From contig JABRWB010000054.1 in NCBI GenBank assembly GCA_039961635.1, positions 8,192-72,191 of the forward strand: 64,000 nt of DNA. Reading direction: 5' to 3'. A model generated the notes under the pieces. It saw only the letters and a list, made by a program, of their open reading frames with translations, did not search any database and was not told the DNA's origin. Positions 46,799-58,951 of the stretch are shown piece after piece (the first letter of the stretch is position 1; the number at the start of each line of letters is the position of its first letter). The DNA is from a bacterium (lineage in GTDB: Bacteria; 4484-113; JAGGVC01). The position numbers and the translations under genes were made by a program.

Positions 46799-46830
46799 CC
46801 TCCGCAAGCGCGAAAACGCGATTGCGGAGG
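46799..46830. repeat. Strong stem-loop between tRNA-Val and actA
   Basis: CCTCCGCAAGCGCG (46799-46812) pairs with CGCGATTGCGGAGG (46817-46830) at 13 of 14 positions around an AAAA loop. It lies between two divergent promoters, so it is not placed to terminate any gene seen here. It may block read-through between the two units. Confidence 0.6.
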
Positions 46831-46880
46831 TATTTATGCTGGTTTGGTAAGAAATGAGCCATCGCCGCGTTCCGGTCGGC

Positions 46881-46909
46881 TTGACTAGATCGGACGGGGC
46901 GAATATCAT
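46881..46909 (+). promoter_or_regulatory. Promoter of the act/cox operon
   Basis: TTGACT (46881-46886), 17-bp spacer, TATCAT (46904-46909). The start site should fall at about 46916, only a few bases before ATG 46919, so actA may be translated from a leaderless message. Confidence 0.65.
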
Positions 46910-46918
46910 CGGGATTTT

Positions 46919-47575
46919 ATGGACTCCGGCGGACCGATTTTTCCAGCCTGGTTTGACAGGCTGGTTCGTATTTTTGGGCTGGTTTTCGTGGGCGGCGCGG
47001 TATATATCCTCGTCCTGTGGATATTCCTCGTCTCGCCCAAGACCACGCGCGTAGGCTACCAGCCGGAGCAGCCCGTCCCTTACAGCCACGCGCTGCATGC
47101 CGGCAAGCTGGGGATGGACTGCCGCTATTGCCACACCACCGTGGAGGAAACAGCGCAGGCCGCCATTCCTCCCACCCAGACCTGCATGAACTGCCACACC
47201 ACAATCTGGAAAGACAGCCCGAAGCTCCTGTCCGTGCGCGAAAGCTATGCAACCGGGATGCCAATCAAGTGGGTGCGCGTCCATAACCTTCCCGACTTTG
47301 TATACTTCAACCACAGCGCGCACGTCACGAGGGGCATCGGCTGCGTCAGCTGCCACGGCCGCGTGGACAAGATGGAAACGGTTTACCAGAAGAACATCCT
47401 TACCATGGGCTGGTGCCTGGACTGCCACCGGAATCCGGAAAAGCATCTGCGTCCGAAAGAATTCGTCACTTCCATGGACTGGGTGCCCGAGGAGAACCAA
47501 AAAGACCTCGGCAAAAGGCTGGCCCGCGAATACAACATCAAACCAAGCACCGATTGCTGGACATGCCACCGATGA
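46919..47575 (+). CDS. actA: Alternative complex III subunit ActA, pentahaem cytochrome c
   Basis: A 218-residue membrane-anchored multihaem cytochrome of the quinol:electron-acceptor complex ACIII. One N-terminal helix (LVFVGGAVYILVLWIFLV) precedes five CxxCH motifs: CRYCH, CMNCH, CVSCH, CLDCH and CWTCH. Additional His residues could serve as distal ligands. The N-terminal IFPAWFDRL is a typical start for the family. ATG 46919 lies right after a promoter. The end overlaps actB by 4 bp. Confidence 0.92.
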   Translation: MDSGGPIFPAWFDRLVRIFGLVFVGGAVYILVLWIFLVSPKTTRVGYQPEQPVPYSHALHAGKLGMDCRYCHTTVEETAQAAIPPTQTCMNCHTTIWKDSPKLLSVRESYATGMPIKWVRVHNLPDFVYFNHSAHVTRGIGCVSCHGRVDKMETVYQKNILTMGWCLDCHRNPEKHLRPKEFVTSMDWVPEENQKDLGKRLAREYNIKPSTDCWTCHR

Positions 47576-50500
47576 AAAACGAAAAAACCGGGCGTGAATA
47601 TTGGCGCAGCTTGGAAGAGCTGGCCCTTACGCCCGCGTTCAGACAGTTCTACGAGCGCGAGTTCCCGGAAAACGCCACCGAAATGGGCGCGGGCGGGCGC
47701 CGCGATTTCCTGCGGCTTATGGGCGCATCGCTTGCGCTCGCTGGCATCGGACTTACATCCTGCAGGCTTCCAGAGGAGCACATCGTCCCCTACGCGCACC
47801 CTCCGGAGGGGCGGGCGCCCGGAATACCTCTGCAGTTCGCGACCGCGATGGAGATCGCGGGCTGGGCGTGCGGGCTTCTAGTCACGAGCTACGACGGCCG
47901 GCCGATAAAAGTGGAAGGCAATCCCGGCTATCCGATGGGCCGCGGCGCGACAAATTCGTTCCACCAGGCGAGCGTTCTCGAAATATACGACCCGGACCGC
48001 AGCAAGGGCGTGGTGAAGCGGGACGGCGGCAAGCCTCGCAGCATGAAATGGGAGGAGTTCGAGGAATGGGCTGAAGCTCATTTCGGCGCGATAAAAACCG
48101 CGCAGGGCAGGAATTTCGCTGTCTTGTCGGAAGCCAGCTCGTCTCCGACGCTGGATCATCTTAAGGGCGAGTTTCAGAAAGCGTTTCCGCTGGCAAAATG
48201 GTACGAGTGGGAGCCGATATCGCGCGACAACGAGCGCGAAGGCTCCAAGCTGGTTTTTTCGCGTGTTTTCCGCTCGCAGTACGCGTTCGACCGCGCGCGC
48301 TGCATCGTCAGCTTCGGCGACGATTTCATCTGGGGGCATCCGGCGTCGCTCAAATACTCGCGCGATTTCGCGCGCGGGCGCGCCGCGGACCGCGGCGACA
48401 TGAGCCGGCTGTACGTATACGAATCCGCATTCACGATTACCGGAGCGAACGCCGATCACAGGTGGGCGATTCCGCCTTCCATGTTGGATTCGGCCGTACT
48501 TGCACTGGCGATAGAGATATTCACGGTGCGCGGCGTCTCGCTTCCCGCGGGCGCTTCCGCGCTTATGGGCGTGCTCAAGTCGCTGTCGGAAAAGGTGAAA
48601 AAGCCCGAAGGGATAGGGCTGGTCGCCGCAGATTTAATCTCGCACAAGGCGCGGGGCGCGGTGGTCGCGGGCGCGGGACTTTCGCCCGCGGCGCATGCGC
48701 TTGTAATGCTGATGAACGTCGCGCTGGAAAACAGCGGGCGGACCGTGGTTTATTTTTCCGACTCGAATCCCGGCAGAAAAACGCATGCCGAGGCGATCGC
48801 GGAATGCGCGGAGGCGTGCGGAAAGGGAGAATTAGAAACACTCCTTATTATCGGCGGCAATCCAGCCTACGACGCCCCCGCGGATCTCGATTTCGAAAAC
48901 GCGCTTTCCAAGGTGCAAAACAAAATCAGATTCGGCATGTTCGAGGACGAAACGTCCAAGCTTTGCGACTGGCACCTCCCGCGCGCGCATTACCTGGAAT
49001 CCTGGGACGACGCGCGTTCGTGGGACGGCAACGTTTCGGTGGTTCAGCCGCTCATCGAGCCCCTGTACGGCGGGCGGACGACATCCGAACTGCTTGCGCT
49101 GCTTTTGGGGTCGGATGAAACATCCGGATACGAGATGGTGCGCAAAACGTTCTCGCGGCTTCGTCCCGCTGTTCTTGATGTTGACAGGCTCTGGCGGCAG
49201 TCGCTGATAAACGGCATGGTCGGCGGCACGCAGGCCAGGCACGAACAGACCGAGCCGGGCGACTTCGGCCTTACCTACGCCGTACAGAATATTCAGGCGG
49301 GCTCGGAGGGCGGCGGTATCGAAATCGCGTTTTGCCAGGATTATTCGACATTTGACGGCAGGTTTGCGAACAGCCCCTGGCTGAACGAATTGCCCGACCC
49401 TATGACGAAGCTTGTCTGGGACAACGCCGCGCTGGTCGGCCCATCGTTCGCGAAGCAAAACAACCTGAAATCGGGCGATGTCGTCAAGCTGTCTTCAGGC
49501 GGACGCGAAATATCCGCTCCGGTGTTCGTTATGCCCGGAATTGCGGCGAACACGGTCGTCCTGAATCTCGGTTACGGGCGCAAGAGCGCGGGCCGCGTCG
49601 GCAACGGCGTCGGTACGAACGCGTATCCGCTTCGGACGTCGGATTCCCTGTGGTTCGCAACGGGAGCTTCGATTGCAAAAACCGGAAAACGGAAGAAGCT
49701 CTATTCAACCCAGGATCACCACGCGATCGACATGGACGCGCTGGGGAAGAAGGAAACCCAGAAGCGCTTGGGCGCGATTTACCGCCAGGCGACCTTGGCT
49801 GAATATATGGCTTTGCCCGACTTCGCGAAGCACGAGGTGCATGTTCCCGCCGTCGGCCAACTTTACAAGGAACATGAATACAACGGCCACAAATGGGGGA
49901 TGACTATCGACCTGAATTCCTGCATCGGATGCGGAGTTTGCACGATCGCGTGCCAGGCCGAGAACAACATTCCCGTCGTCGGAAAGAACCAGGTTTCGCG
50001 CGGACGCGAGATGCACTGGATCCGCGTCGACCGTTATTTCAAGGGCGATCCGGAGAATCCGACGATCGCCAACCAGCCGATGACATGCCACCACTGCGAG
50101 AACGCACCGTGCGAGCAGGTCTGCCCGGTGGCGGCGACCGTACACAGCGCGGAAGGATTAAACCAGATGGTTTACAACCGTTGCGTCGGGACGCGCTACT
50201 GCTCCAATAACTGCCCGTACAAAGTGCGCAGGTTCAACTTTTTCAACTACCGCAAGGATCTTTCGGCTACCGAGCGGATGCAGCTCAATCCCGAGGTTAC
50301 GGTGCGCGGCCGCGGCGTGATGGAAAAGTGCACGTTCTGCATCCAGCGCATCGAATCGGTGAAAATCAAGGCCAAAAACGAAAACAAGGAAATCCGCGAC
50401 GGCCTGATAACTCCGGCGTGCGCGCAGGCATGCCCGACGCAGGCAATTGTTTTCGGCGACCTGAACGACGAGCGCAGCCGCGTGCGCCGCAACCATGAAA

Positions 50501-50634
50501 ATCCGCGCGCGTACCTTTTGCTCGAAGAGCTCAATGTAAGGCCGCGGCTCTCTTTCCTGGCCAAAATCACGAATCCGAATCCTGAACTCGGCGGCGAAGC
50601 GCCAGAACCCCACGAAGGAGGGCACGGCGAATGA
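47572..50634 (+). CDS. actB: Alternative complex III subunit ActB (molybdopterin-like plus Fe-S)
   Basis: A 1020-residue fusion of a molybdopterin-oxidoreductase-like domain and an Fe-S protein. The N-terminal [16 protein letters not shown] motif (R43-R44) suggests Tat export. The molybdopterin part (about 80-740) has no obvious metal-ligating residue and is thought to be inactive as an enzyme in ACIII. The ferredoxin part starts near residue 780: [37 protein letters not shown] and [10 protein letters not shown]...CAQACPTQ, the ligands of four clusters. ATG 47572 overlaps the actA stop; an ATG at 47563 would add three residues. It overlaps actC by 4 bp. Confidence 0.93.
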   Translation: MKNEKTGREYWRSLEELALTPAFRQFYEREFPENATEMGAGGRRDFLRLMGASLALAGIGLTSCRLPEEHIVPYAHPPEGRAPGIPLQFATAMEIAGWACGLLVTSYDGRPIKVEGNPGYPMGRGATNSFHQASVLEIYDPDRSKGVVKRDGGKPRSMKWEEFEEWAEAHFGAIKTAQGRNFAVLSEASSSPTLDHLKGEFQKAFPLAKWYEWEPISRDNEREGSKLVFSRVFRSQYAFDRARCIVSFGDDFIWGHPASLKYSRDFARGRAADRGDMSRLYVYESAFTITGANADHRWAIPPSMLDSAVLALAIEIFTVRGVSLPAGASALMGVLKSLSEKVKKPEGIGLVAADLISHKARGAVVAGAGLSPAAHALVMLMNVALENSGRTVVYFSDSNPGRKTHAEAIAECAEACGKGELETLLIIGGNPAYDAPADLDFENALSKVQNKIRFGMFEDETSKLCDWHLPRAHYLESWDDARSWDGNVSVVQPLIEPLYGGRTTSELLALLLGSDETSGYEMVRKTFSRLRPAVLDVDRLWRQSLINGMVGGTQARHEQTEPGDFGLTYAVQNIQAGSEGGGIEIAFCQDYSTFDGRFANSPWLNELPDPMTKLVWDNAALVGPSFAKQNNLKSGDVVKLSSGGREISAPVFVMPGIAANTVVLNLGYGRKSAGRVGNGVGTNAYPLRTSDSLWFATGASIAKTGKRKKLYSTQDHHAIDMDALGKKETQKRLGAIYRQATLAEYMALPDFAKHEVHVPAVGQLYKEHEYNGHKWGMTIDLNSCIGCGVCTIACQAENNIPVVGKNQVSRGREMHWIRVDRYFKGDPENPTIANQPMTCHHCENAPCEQVCPVAATVHSAEGLNQMVYNRCVGTRYCSNNCPYKVRRFNFFNYRKDLSATERMQLNPEVTVRGRGVMEKCTFCIQRIESVKIKAKNENKEIRDGLITPACAQACPTQAIVFGDLNDERSRVRRNHENPRAYLLLEELNVRPRLSFLAKITNPNPELGGEAPEPHEGGHGE

Positions 50635-52100
50635 GCTCGGTCGTTTACGACAACACAGCCGAAGATCCGCGGCACCGGACGGTGCTGGTCACCGGAGACA
50701 ACGACTTCGCGTCGGTAACCGACACCGTAGCGGTTATTGCGGAGCGGCCGCAAACCCCGATGTGGTGGAAGATCGCGTTCGCGATCTCGTCGCTTCTGGC
50801 GCTGAATCTGCTTTTGCTGATCGGCTACCTGTTCTGCGTCGGAATCGGAATCTGGGGCAACAACGTTCCCGTGGGATGGGCGTTCGACATAACGAACTTC
50901 GTCTTCTGGATCGGGATCGGCCACGCGGGAACGCTGATTTCCGCCATTCTGTTTTTGTTCAGGCAGCGCTGGCGCACGGGCATCAACCGGTTTTCCGAGG
51001 CGATGACCATATTCGCGGTGATTTGCGCGCTCGTTTTTCCGACCATTCACGTCGGCCGCGTGTGGCTGCTTTACTATGTCTTCCCGATTCCCAACCAGAT
51101 GTGGATGTGGCCAAACTTCCGCAGCCCGCTGTTATGGGACGTTTTCGCGGTATCCACCTACTTCCTCGTATCGCTGATGTTCTGGTACATGGGGATGATT
51201 CCCGATTTCGCCACGTTCCGAGACCGCGCCACGAACAAGGCGAGGCAGTGGACGTACGGGATACTCGCGCTCGGCTGGCGCGGCTCAAACCGACAGTGGC
51301 TCGTATACGAGAAGGCGTACCTGATTCTGGCCGCGCTCGCGACGCCGCTCGTGCTTTCGGTTCACTCGGTAGTCTCGTTCGACTTCGCTACCTCCCAGCT
51401 TCCGGGATGGCACACGACGATTTTTCCGCCGTACTTCGTCGCGGGAGCCATTTTCGGCGGATTCGCGATGGTGCTGACGCTCGCGATTCCCGCGCGCGAA
51501 CTTTTGGGACTCAAGCACATCATCACGATGCACCACCTGGACAACTGCGCGAAGATTATTCTTGCGACCGGAAGCATGGTGGGCTACGCGTACGCGATGG
51601 AGTTTTTCACCGCGTGGTATTCGGGCAATCCGACGGAAATGTTCACGTTCCTCAACCGCGCGACCGGCCCGTACGCCTGGGCGTACTGGACGATGATTTT
51701 CTGCAACGTGGTTTCGATCCAGATTTTCTGGTCCAAGAAGATGCGCACCAGCATCTGGTCGCTTATCACCGTCGCACTCATCGTGGACGTCGGGATGTGG
51801 TTCGAGCGGTTCGTGATTATCGTCAGCTCGCTTCACCGCGATTTCCTTCCGTCCAGCTGGGGGATGTTCACTCCGACGTGGGTCGACATAATGACGTTCG
51901 CCGGAACGATTGGGCTGTTCCTGACGCTGTTCCTGCTGTTTTTACGCTACCTGCCGGTCGTGGCCATGGCCGAGGTTAAAAGCGTGATGCCCGAGGCGCT
52001 CCAGGATTTCGAGGAGCACCGTCCGATCGGCGATTACTGGGGCGACGCGCCCAAGGGCCACGAGGAGCGCAAAAAGGAAATGGGAGGCGACAAGCGATGA
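50631..52100 (+). CDS. actC: Alternative complex III subunit ActC (NrfD-like, quinone-binding)
   Basis: A 489-residue integral membrane protein of the NrfD/PsrC family with about ten helices. The first helices follow [20 protein letters not shown]. ActC is one of two related quinol-interacting subunits in ACIII; it would pass electrons from quinol to ActB. It overlaps actB and actD by 4 bp each, so synthesis is coupled. Confidence 0.92.
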   Translation: MSSVVYDNTAEDPRHRTVLVTGDNDFASVTDTVAVIAERPQTPMWWKIAFAISSLLALNLLLLIGYLFCVGIGIWGNNVPVGWAFDITNFVFWIGIGHAGTLISAILFLFRQRWRTGINRFSEAMTIFAVICALVFPTIHVGRVWLLYYVFPIPNQMWMWPNFRSPLLWDVFAVSTYFLVSLMFWYMGMIPDFATFRDRATNKARQWTYGILALGWRGSNRQWLVYEKAYLILAALATPLVLSVHSVVSFDFATSQLPGWHTTIFPPYFVAGAIFGGFAMVLTLAIPARELLGLKHIITMHHLDNCAKIILATGSMVGYAYAMEFFTAWYSGNPTEMFTFLNRATGPYAWAYWTMIFCNVVSIQIFWSKKMRTSIWSLITVALIVDVGMWFERFVIIVSSLHRDFLPSSWGMFTPTWVDIMTFAGTIGLFLTLFLLFLRYLPVVAMAEVKSVMPEALQDFEEHRPIGDYWGDAPKGHEERKKEMGGDKR

Positions 52101-52690
52101 CGGACAGGCGCGAACTGCTCCAGGTTGCCCCCGTGCCCGGCGAGAAAAAGCTGCTCGGCCTGCTGGCCGAATTCAAGACACCGCAGGAGCTGCTTGAAGG
52201 CGCGGAAAAGGTGCGCGACGCCGGATACAAGCATTGGGACGCGCACACGCCTTTCCCGGTTCACGGTCTCAACGATGCGATGGGGCTTCGGGGAACGCCG
52301 CTTCCTTATTTCGTCTTCATGATCGGGCTGTCCGGATGCATTATCGGGCTGCTGCTTCAATGGTGGACCAACGCGTTCGATTACCCGTTCGTGATTTCCG
52401 GCAAGCCGCTGTGGAGCATTCCGGCCAACATACCAGTTGTTTTCGAGCTGACGGTGCTTTTCAGCGCGATAGGCGCGTTCTTCGGAATGCTCGCGTTCAA
52501 CGGGCTGCCTAAGTATTACCACTCGATTTTCAACAGCAAGGTCGCGAAGCGAGCCACCACCGACCGGTTTTACATCGCGATAGACGCGAGAGACCCGAAA
52601 TTCGACGCGGAAGAAACGCGCAAACTGCTCGAATCTCTGCAGACAAGCTGGATAGAAGAGCTTTACGAGGTGGAGGGCGATGCTTCCTGA
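52097..52690 (+). CDS. actD: Alternative complex III subunit ActD (DUF3341)
   Basis: A 197-residue protein with two helices (about 68-90 and 110-135) and a soluble N-terminal domain beginning [26 protein letters not shown], a hallmark of DUF3341. [20 protein letters not shown] is also characteristic. It stabilises the membrane part of ACIII. The end overlaps actE by 11 bp. Confidence 0.92.
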   Translation: MTDRRELLQVAPVPGEKKLLGLLAEFKTPQELLEGAEKVRDAGYKHWDAHTPFPVHGLNDAMGLRGTPLPYFVFMIGLSGCIIGLLLQWWTNAFDYPFVISGKPLWSIPANIPVVFELTVLFSAIGAFFGMLAFNGLPKYYHSIFNSKVAKRATTDRFYIAIDARDPKFDAEETRKLLESLQTSWIEELYEVEGDAS

Positions 52691-53450
52691 TCCTGTAAAG
52701 AAATGGCTTCTTCCGGTGCTGGCGGCGGGATTCGTGCTCTCGTGGATTCCGCTTTCGCTTATCGCGATGCAGCGCACGGGGATGCACAAAAAGCCGAGGT
52801 TTGAATTGATCCAGGACATGGACTGGCAGCCTTATTTCCGCAGCCAGATGGAGAATCCCGCGTTCGCGGACGGGCGCGCGATGCGGCCGCGCGTGCCGGG
52901 AACCGTCGCCCGAAGCGAAGCGATATTGAACAACGAGCACTTTACGCGCGGCCTAGTGCGCGACGAATTCTTCACCGGCGGCAAGACCTGGGCGACAACT
53001 TATCCCATCAGGATCAACATGCAGACGCTGGAACGCGGCAAGGAGCGTTACGGGATTTACTGCGCGCCCTGCCACGGATACGCGGGCTACGGCGACGGGC
53101 CGGTCGCGGTGCGCGCCGAACAATTGCAACAGGGCACTTGGACCCCGCCGTCCAGCTTTCATTCCGATCTCGTGCGTTCGCGCCCGGTCGGGCACATATT
53201 CAACACGATCACAAACGGGATAAGGAACATGCCCGCATACGGACCGCAAATTTCTCCGCATGACAGGTGGGCGATTGTCGCCTATGTCAAGGCGCTGCAA
53301 TTAAGCCAGCACGCGAAGGCGGATATCCTTGCTCCGGAGGAGCGCAGGAAGCTGGGGCTCGGGACGGATGCACCCAAACCCGCAGATGAATCCACGGGCG
53401 GAGATTCCGCGGCGCCCGGCGCAAGAAAAATCGAGGGGGAGGAGGAATGA
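52680..53450 (+). CDS. actE: Alternative complex III subunit ActE, monohaem cytochrome c
   Basis: A 256-residue membrane-anchored cytochrome with an N-terminal helix (LLPVLAAGFVLSWIPLSLIA) and one haem site CAPCHGYAGYGDGP; a methionine ligand is likely in NMPAYGPQI. It should carry electrons from ActB/ActA to the caa3 oxidase. The C-terminal 40 residues are charged and low complexity. The end overlaps actF by 4 bp. Confidence 0.9.
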   Translation: MLPDPVKKWLLPVLAAGFVLSWIPLSLIAMQRTGMHKKPRFELIQDMDWQPYFRSQMENPAFADGRAMRPRVPGTVARSEAILNNEHFTRGLVRDEFFTGGKTWATTYPIRINMQTLERGKERYGIYCAPCHGYAGYGDGPVAVRAEQLQQGTWTPPSSFHSDLVRSRPVGHIFNTITNGIRNMPAYGPQISPHDRWAIVAYVKALQLSQHAKADILAPEERRKLGLGTDAPKPADESTGGDSAAPGARKIEGEEE

Positions 53451-54691
53451 TGGCTCATTCGCACGGCCACACGGTGCTGGATCCGAAAACCGTTCTGGAC
53501 GAGCCCCGGTTCCTCGAAGCGCGCGGCCGAAAGTTCATGATCGCATCCGCCGCGGTAGGCATTCTTGCGCTGATCGCGGCGTTCGCGCTGGGAGCGGCCG
53601 CGGGCGACGGATTCAAGCGCTTTTCCTTTTCGTATCTTTTGAATTTCGCATACTTCCTTTCGCTTTCGCTTGGCGCGCTTTTCTTCGTCGGAATCCAGTA
53701 TTTGACCAAGGCAAGCTGGAGCGTCGTCGTCCGGCGAATCGCGGAAACCTTCGCCGCGCTTTTCCCGCTGCTCGCGATTCTGGCGCTTCCGATAATATTG
53801 CCCGTTCTCATAGGCGGCTCGCCGCTATATTCGTGGACGACGGCGGACTCGGCCAAGGATCATTTGCTTCACGCCAAGGCGCCCTATTTGAATCCGGCGT
53901 TTTACATCGTGCGCATGGTGATTTACTTCGGCGCGTGGACCGCGCTGGGGCTGATTTTCCATCGCCGCTCGGTGGCGCAGGACGCGAGCGCGGACGTGGA
54001 AATCACGCGCAGGCAGGAAAAGCTGTCCGCTCCCGCGATGGTGGTCTTCGCGCTGACGCTTACATTCGCGGCGATAGATTTCATAATGGCCCTCGACTAC
54101 ACTTGGTATTCCACGATATTCGGAGTTTATTTCTTCTCCGGGAGCGTTCTCGGCTTTTTCGCGTTCCTTACCGCGATCGCGATGCTCGTCCAGCGGCTTG
54201 GCTGGATTCCACGCGCGATAACGATCGAACACTATCACGACCTCGGAAAGCTCATGTTCGCGTTCACGATGTTCTGGGCGTACATCGCGTTCTCCCAGTA
54301 CATGCTCATCTGGTATGCGAATTTGCCCGAGGAAACCGGTTGGTTCCTGCGGCGCCAATCCGGCGAATGGACGTGGTTTTCGTGGTTCCTTTTGGTCGGG
54401 CATTTCATCGTTCCGTTTTTGTATCTTATCTCGCGCGGAATAAAACGCAGGAAGCGGCTGCTCATCCCGGCCGCGCTTTGGCTGATCGCGATGCATTGGA
54501 TCGACCTTTACTATTTGATAGTTCCGGAATTCGGCTCCGCGAAGATTCCGTTCACGCCCGGCGACGTATTGTTGCTTGCAGGAATCGGCGGAATCTGGCT
54601 CGCGGGCGCGGCCTTCGTGGCCGGAAAGCATTCGCTTATCCCGGTCGGCGATCCGCGTCTAGGCGAATCGCTAAGGTTTGAAAACGTGTAA
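53447..54691 (+). CDS. actF: Alternative complex III subunit ActF (NrfD-like)
   Basis: A 414-residue membrane protein with about ten helices, distantly related to ActC but shorter. Typical are YTWYSTIFGVYFFSGSVLGF and FTMFWAYIAFSQYMLIWYAN followed by LPEETGWF. It completes the second membrane half of ACIII. Two adjacent ATGs (53447, 53450) could serve as start; the first overlaps the actE stop. Confidence 0.92.
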   Translation: MMAHSHGHTVLDPKTVLDEPRFLEARGRKFMIASAAVGILALIAAFALGAAAGDGFKRFSFSYLLNFAYFLSLSLGALFFVGIQYLTKASWSVVVRRIAETFAALFPLLAILALPIILPVLIGGSPLYSWTTADSAKDHLLHAKAPYLNPAFYIVRMVIYFGAWTALGLIFHRRSVAQDASADVEITRRQEKLSAPAMVVFALTLTFAAIDFIMALDYTWYSTIFGVYFFSGSVLGFFAFLTAIAMLVQRLGWIPRAITIEHYHDLGKLMFAFTMFWAYIAFSQYMLIWYANLPEETGWFLRRQSGEWTWFSWFLLVGHFIVPFLYLISRGIKRRKRLLIPAALWLIAMHWIDLYYLIVPEFGSAKIPFTPGDVLLLAGIGGIWLAGAAFVAGKHSLIPVGDPRLGESLRFENV

Positions 54692-54706
54692 TTGCAGGAG
54701 ATTGGA

Positions 54707-55096
54707 TTGTCCGAAGTGGAAAACAAGAATGAGATCGAACCGGGCGGCGTGGAAGGCCTCGACACGCCGATGGTGATTCTCGTCGGCCTGATTTCGGCCG
54801 CGTTCGTTTTCGTCGTGATCGTCGCCGGGATTGCGTTCTTCAACGCGGAGCGTTTCGCCGAGGAGGAGCGCAAGATCGTTAACGTGCGGTACGACGAGTT
54901 CGCTGGCCTCGCCGCCGAGCAGCAGGCTCTTCTTGAAAGCTACAAGGTGATCGATCCGGAAAGCGGAATCGTCGCAATCCCGATCGGAATCGCGATGCGG
55001 CAGATCGTGCAGGAAAACCAGCCGCGGTTCGGCGGCTTCGGTGCGCCGCCGGAAGCGATCCGCGGCGCAGGGCGCGAGGCGCCGGGCGGCAGATAG
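54707..55096 (+). CDS. Small single-helix protein of the act/cox operon
   Basis: A 129-residue protein with one helix (VILVGLISAAFVFVVIVAGIAFF) and an exported or cytoplasmic tail containing LESYKVIDPESGIVAIPIGI then AMRQIVQE. The block Y..ID..SGI..IPI..AM..V resembles small proteins found beside sco genes in other ACIII/oxidase clusters, from memory. TTG 54707 is chosen (AGGAG six bases upstream). A role in assembly or as an accessory subunit is inferred from position. The tail ends in a Gly/Pro-rich stretch. Confidence 0.7.
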   Translation: MSEVENKNEIEPGGVEGLDTPMVILVGLISAAFVFVVIVAGIAFFNAERFAEEERKIVNVRYDEFAGLAAEQQALLESYKVIDPESGIVAIPIGIAMRQIVQENQPRFGGFGAPPEAIRGAGREAPGGR

Positions 55097-55152
55097 CGGA
55101 GAATCGAGGCGGTATCAATTGGCGAGGGCTGTTTAGCCCCGCCGGAAATGAA

Positions 55153-56028
55153 ATGAGTGTTTTCAATCCGAAAAATTTGAACAAACTCGCGGCGGTGTTG
55201 CCCGCCGGGATGATCGCGATCGCGCTCGCGGCCGCGCCCGCGCCCGCGCAGATCGCGCGATCCGAACTGAAAGAACTTGAAGGCGTGGGCATTACGGAAC
55301 ATCTGGACGAAAAGCTCCCGCTTGATTTGCAGTTCACCGACGAGACGGGCAGGCAGGTGAAGCTCGCCGATTACTTTTCAGGCAACCGCCCGGTGATTCT
55401 CACGCTCGTTTACTACGAATGTCCGATGCTGTGCAGCGTCGTTCTCAACGGAATGATCGACGCGCTTTCGGAGATAGACTTGGTTCCCGGACGCGATTAC
55501 GACCTTCTGACGGTAAGTTTCAATCCGCTCGAAACGCCGACGCTTGCGAGGCTGAAGAAGCAGAACTACCTGAAGGATTGGGCAAATGCGAGCGCCGGGC
55601 CGAACTGGCATTTCCTGACTGGCGGGCAGGACGAGATAACCGCGCTTACATCTTCCGTCGGTTTCGGATACAAGTGGAACGAGGAACGCAAGGAATACGC
55701 GCATTCCGCGGCGCTGATTCTGCTCACTCCGGACGGGCGCATTTCGCGTTACCTGTATGGAGTGATGTACGAGCCGAGGACGCTTCGGCTGTCTCTGCTC
55801 GAAGCCGGCGAGGGCAAGATCGGCTCGCCGATGGACCAGATAATCCTGTACTGCTTCCACTACGATCCGTCCGCGGGCGCGTACACACCCCAGGCGATCA
55901 ACATAATGCGCGCGGCCGGATTGCTTACGCTTGTTGCGCTCGGCGGATTTTTGGGAGCGTATTTCGTCGGAGAAGCGCGGCGCGCGCGCGCGAAGAGCCG
56001 CGCGCTTCTGGAGGGGCCCGGAAGATGA
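55153..56028 (+). CDS. Sco-family copper chaperone
   Basis: A 291-residue thioredoxin-fold protein that inserts copper into CuA of subunit II. The copper ligands are CPMLC (YYECPMLCSVVLNG) and the histidine in EYAHSAALILLTPDG. Signal peptide at the N-terminus; a C-terminal helix (GLLTLVALGGFLGAYFVG) adds a membrane anchor, making it longer than Bacillus Sco. ATG 55153; the end overlaps coxB by 4 bp. Confidence 0.9.
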   Translation: MSVFNPKNLNKLAAVLPAGMIAIALAAAPAPAQIARSELKELEGVGITEHLDEKLPLDLQFTDETGRQVKLADYFSGNRPVILTLVYYECPMLCSVVLNGMIDALSEIDLVPGRDYDLLTVSFNPLETPTLARLKKQNYLKDWANASAGPNWHFLTGGQDEITALTSSVGFGYKWNEERKEYAHSAALILLTPDGRISRYLYGVMYEPRTLRLSLLEAGEGKIGSPMDQIILYCFHYDPSAGAYTPQAINIMRAAGLLTLVALGGFLGAYFVGEARRARAKSRALLEGPGR

Positions 56029-57215
56029 CGCAATTAGGGATAATGTTGGGCGAAATGTCCGTTTTCGCGGGCCGGCTGAAACCGGTAAAGTTCATGCCGG
56101 TCGAAGCTTCCACCACCGCGGGAACCGTGGACTTCATGCTCAAGTTCATTTTCGCGATTTCAGCGTTCTTTTTCGTCATCATCGTCGGGCTGTCGATTTA
56201 TTTCGTCTGGCGTTTTCACAGCGGCAGGGCGAAGCGCCCGGAGGAGTCCCACCCGCACAACCTGCTGCTCGAAATTGTCTGGACGGTGATCCCCAGCATC
56301 CTAGTTGTCGTTATCTTTTATTACGGCTTCAAAAGCTACATGGACATTTCCACCCCGCCCGCGAACGCCTACGAAATCCAGGTCACCGCGCAGCAATGGG
56401 CGTGGATGTTCACTTACCCGAACGGGTACGTTGACGGCGAGCTGCACGTTCCGGTTGACCGGCCCGTCGTCCTCACGATGACGTCGGTTGACGTGCTTCA
56501 TGCGTTTTTCGTCCCGGCGTTCCGCGCCAAGAAGGACGTAGTTCCCGGCAGATACACCAAGGTTTGGTTCGAGGCCACGGAGCCGGGCACATATGACATT
56601 ATGTGCGCGGAGTATTGCGGCACAAGCCACAGCGCGATGCTCTCAAAAGTGCATGTTCACGAGCCGGGAGAGTACGAAAAGTGGCTGGCGGACGCGTCCA
56701 ACTTCGTCGCGAAACTCGCGCCCGCGGACGCCGGCAAGAAGTTGTACGAAACGCGCGGCTGCGCGCAGTGCCACTCGATAGACGGTTCGGCGCACATCGG
56801 CCCGACACTTAAAAACCTGTTCGGCGAGCAGGTCGCGCTCAAGTCGGGCGAGAAAGTAACGGTCGAAGAGAACTACATCCGCGAGTCCATACTCGACCCG
56901 GCCAAGAAAGTCGTCGCGGGATTCGACCCGGTAATGCCGACCTACCAGGGCAGGCTAAAAGACCAGGAAATCCTCGCGCTCATCGAATTCCTCAAGAGCC
57001 TGTCGGACAAGCACAAGTCCGAGGTGCTGCAGTCCTGGGACGAAGGCAAAGAATCCGGTGAGGAATCCGAAGCGCGGGATGGCGGCGGCGAGCCCGCTGG
57101 TTCGGCCGGCGCAAGTGTATCTGAACCGGCCGCGCACGATGCGGAATCGGGATCGGGCGGCGCGGAACCGGATGGTGAAACGCGCGGCGACGCGCCGAAA
57201 GAAGGAGCCAGGTGA
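56025..57215 (+). CDS. coxB: Cytochrome c oxidase subunit II with fused haem c domain (caa3 type)
   Basis: A 396-residue subunit. Two helices (about 40-62 and 85-105), CuA-binding cupredoxin with the ligands in CAEYCGTSHSAM, then a cytochrome c domain with CAQCH near residue 245, which defines caa3 type. About 60 Ser/Gly/Glu-rich residues follow. It accepts electrons from ACIII and passes them to subunit I. ATG 56025 lies inside the sco stop. Confidence 0.94.
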   Translation: MTQLGIMLGEMSVFAGRLKPVKFMPVEASTTAGTVDFMLKFIFAISAFFFVIIVGLSIYFVWRFHSGRAKRPEESHPHNLLLEIVWTVIPSILVVVIFYYGFKSYMDISTPPANAYEIQVTAQQWAWMFTYPNGYVDGELHVPVDRPVVLTMTSVDVLHAFFVPAFRAKKDVVPGRYTKVWFEATEPGTYDIMCAEYCGTSHSAMLSKVHVHEPGEYEKWLADASNFVAKLAPADAGKKLYETRGCAQCHSIDGSAHIGPTLKNLFGEQVALKSGEKVTVEENYIRESILDPAKKVVAGFDPVMPTYQGRLKDQEILALIEFLKSLSDKHKSEVLQSWDEGKESGEESEARDGGGEPAGSAGASVSEPAAHDAESGSGGAEPDGETRGDAPKEGAR

Positions 57216-57220
57216 TTTAG

Positions 57221-58888
<1,668 letters not shown>

Positions 58889-58951
58889 CGCGTTAACAAT
58901 GCATGAGGAATTTCGAATGACAATATCGAACAAGCCGGGGAGGTGCAATCC

